From positions 69,696 to 124,633 of the forward strand of contig JAKLDJ010000006.1 in assembly GCA_022703585.1 (NCBI GenBank): a DNA stretch of 54,938 nucleotides, read 5' to 3'. Shown one piece after another: positions 54,106 to 54,938 of the stretch. Within the stretch, counting starts at the first letter, position 1. Every line of letters begins with the position of its first letter. The notes below the pieces were generated by a model, which saw only the letters and a list, made by a program, of their open reading frames with translations, did no database searches and was not told where the DNA came from. This stretch comes from Candidatus Omnitrophota bacterium (lineage in GTDB: Bacteria; Omnitrophota; Gorgyraeia; Zapsychrales; JAKLDJ01). Both the position numbers and the translations under genes were made by a program.

Positions 54106-54867
54106 ATGAAGCAATGGTACGAGTTGTTATTTGAAAACTACGCGCACAAATACGACAAGGAGTGTTTTGTCCAGGGAACGCTGGGGGAATGCGACTTTAT
54201 CGAGCAGGAGATCGGGCGAGATAAATCCATTAAGATTATCGATATCGGATGCGGCACCGGAAGGCATTCGATTGAACTAGCGAAAAGAGGGTATAGCGTG
54301 ACCGGTGTTGATTTGTCCGAGTCCCAAATTGCAAGGGCAAAAGAAAAGGCAAAAGAACTTAAATTAAAAATTGATTTTCAGCGACACGATGCTCGAAATC
54401 TTCCGTTTGAACGGGAATTTGATCTTGCGATCATGCTTTGTGAGGGCGGTTTTTCTTTAATGGAAACGGATGAGATGAATTTTGAAATATTAAAGAACGC
54501 GACAAAGGCGTTAAAAGATAAGGGCAAGTTTATATTCACGACATTGAACGGCCTATTTCCGCTTTTTCATTCCGTCAAAGAATTTTATGAGGCCGCGGCC
54601 AAAGAAGGCAATTCCGCGTGTAAAAATTGTTCTTTCAATCTGATGACGTTCCGGGACCACAACACCGTCATCTTCGAGGACGATGCGGGAACTAAAAAGG
54701 AATTAACCTGTAACGAGCGCTACTATGTGCCAAGTGAACTCACATGGCTTTTAAAGACGCTAGGGTATAAAAAAATCGATATTTTCGGCGCCAAGCTCGG
54801 GGCATACTCAAGAAACGACAAGCTGACCACCGAAGACTTTGAGATGCTTGTTGTCGCGGAAAAATAG
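54106..54867 (+). CDS. Class I SAM-dependent methyltransferase
   Basis: 253 residues. Motif I IIDIGCGTGRHSIELAKRG, then VTGVDLSESQIARAKEKA and DLAIMLCEGGFSLME; this is the Methyltransf_11/25 class. C-terminal part without known specificity domain. Ribosome site GGGAG before the ATG. Substrate unknown. Confidence 0.85.
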   Translation: MKQWYELLFENYAHKYDKECFVQGTLGECDFIEQEIGRDKSIKIIDIGCGTGRHSIELAKRGYSVTGVDLSESQIARAKEKAKELKLKIDFQRHDARNLPFEREFDLAIMLCEGGFSLMETDEMNFEILKNATKALKDKGKFIFTTLNGLFPLFHSVKEFYEAAAKEGNSACKNCSFNLMTFRDHNTVIFEDDAGTKKELTCNERYYVPSELTWLLKTLGYKKIDIFGAKLGAYSRNDKLTTEDFEMLVVAEK

Positions 54868-54894
54868 CATCATTGATTACTCTTTCTTATTGCT

Positions 54895-54938
54895 ATGAAA
54901 AAAGATAATATGCGGATATTGATCCGTACCTTTGGCTG
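54895..54938 (+). CDS. Start of a possible MiaB-type methylthiotransferase (3' partial)
   Basis: The window ends in a frame reading MKKDNMRILIRTFG and then TG. The sequence RTFG(C) just after the start is how methylthiotransferases of the MiaB/RimO/MtaB class begin (a TFGC motif with the first cluster Cys). Only 14 complete codons are visible. Confidence 0.35.
   Translation, partial: MKKDNMRILIRTFG

Overview
The window reads as a compact, roughly half-GC bacterial chromosome segment from a Gram-negative organism: it encodes a TolC-type outer-membrane channel, an RND inner-membrane pump, type IV pilin-like proteins and several Sec-exported proteins. Many genes lack a clear Shine-Dalgarno sequence, and several promoters sit so close to the start codon that the message would be nearly leaderless. 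The mixture (AcnA, MenA/UbiE, ThiC, NadA, B12-radical-SAM protein, many orphan membrane proteins, GC-rich perfect palindromes between genes) is reminiscent of the Omnitrophota/PVC group. That placement is inference; no rRNA or other phylogenetic marker is present.

Layout. 1-3600: the 3' part of an antiporter fused to a PTS EIIA domain, a 7Fe-type ferredoxin and a B12-binding radical SAM protein. 3668-6446: aconitase A with its promoter. 6445-11240, minus strand: the most unusual region, an operon of two prepilins, a PilX-like protein and a two-helix membrane protein. It is preceded by a structured leader that carries blocks of the cyclic-di-GMP-I (GEMM-I) riboswitch and ends in an intrinsic terminator. 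One prepilin carries Cys-rich repeats and a complete Hint (intein-like) autoprocessing domain. 11424-16349: leucine (leuCD) and chorismate (aroC) genes, an SDR and an MBL hydrolase. 16368-23463: a polytopic membrane protein, thiC, a conserved unknown 610-residue protein and bioB. 23533-27431: trxB-ubiE-menA (thioredoxin reductase and menaquinone), then tpx-sod behind a Fur/PerR-like dyad. 27509-29772: ilvBN. 30003-37181: a ThiI/MnmA-like thiolase, nadA and a TolC-RND pair without an adaptor. 37245-40258: small membrane proteins, a lone receiver protein and a coupled RnfD-like/superoxide-reductase-like pair. 40285-49557: Zn-alcohol dehydrogenase, VOC protein, ferritin-like protein, Dus, MtaB, a Gln-rich secreted protein, glpKD, a thioesterase and a second ferritin-like protein. 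49644-54938: CDF transporter, an AT-rich membrane protein, a possible recombinase remnant, an APC permease, a methyltransferase and the first codons of a likely methylthiotransferase.

How it fits together. The metabolic genes make leucine, isoleucine/valine, chorismate, NAD, thiamine, biotin and menaquinone precursors, so the organism looks largely self-sufficient. Many of these enzymes carry Fe-S clusters (AcnA, LeuC, NadA, ThiC, BioB, MtaB, B12-rSAM, ferredoxin). The window also holds Tpx, SOD, TrxB, two ferritin-like proteins and a possible SOR-like protein, which would protect such clusters against oxygen. GlpKD feeds glycerol into glycolysis and, through GlpD, electrons into the menaquinone pool.

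The strongest candidate for something undescribed is the minus-strand operon at 6518-11240: a surface-appendage gene set apparently switched by cyclic di-GMP and containing a self-processing pilin. The second is the pair at 39132-40258. Also notable are a pair of related ~120-nt palindromic repeats with TTAGGG-like units and two perfect GC-rich palindromes in divergent intergenic regions where a terminator makes no sense.
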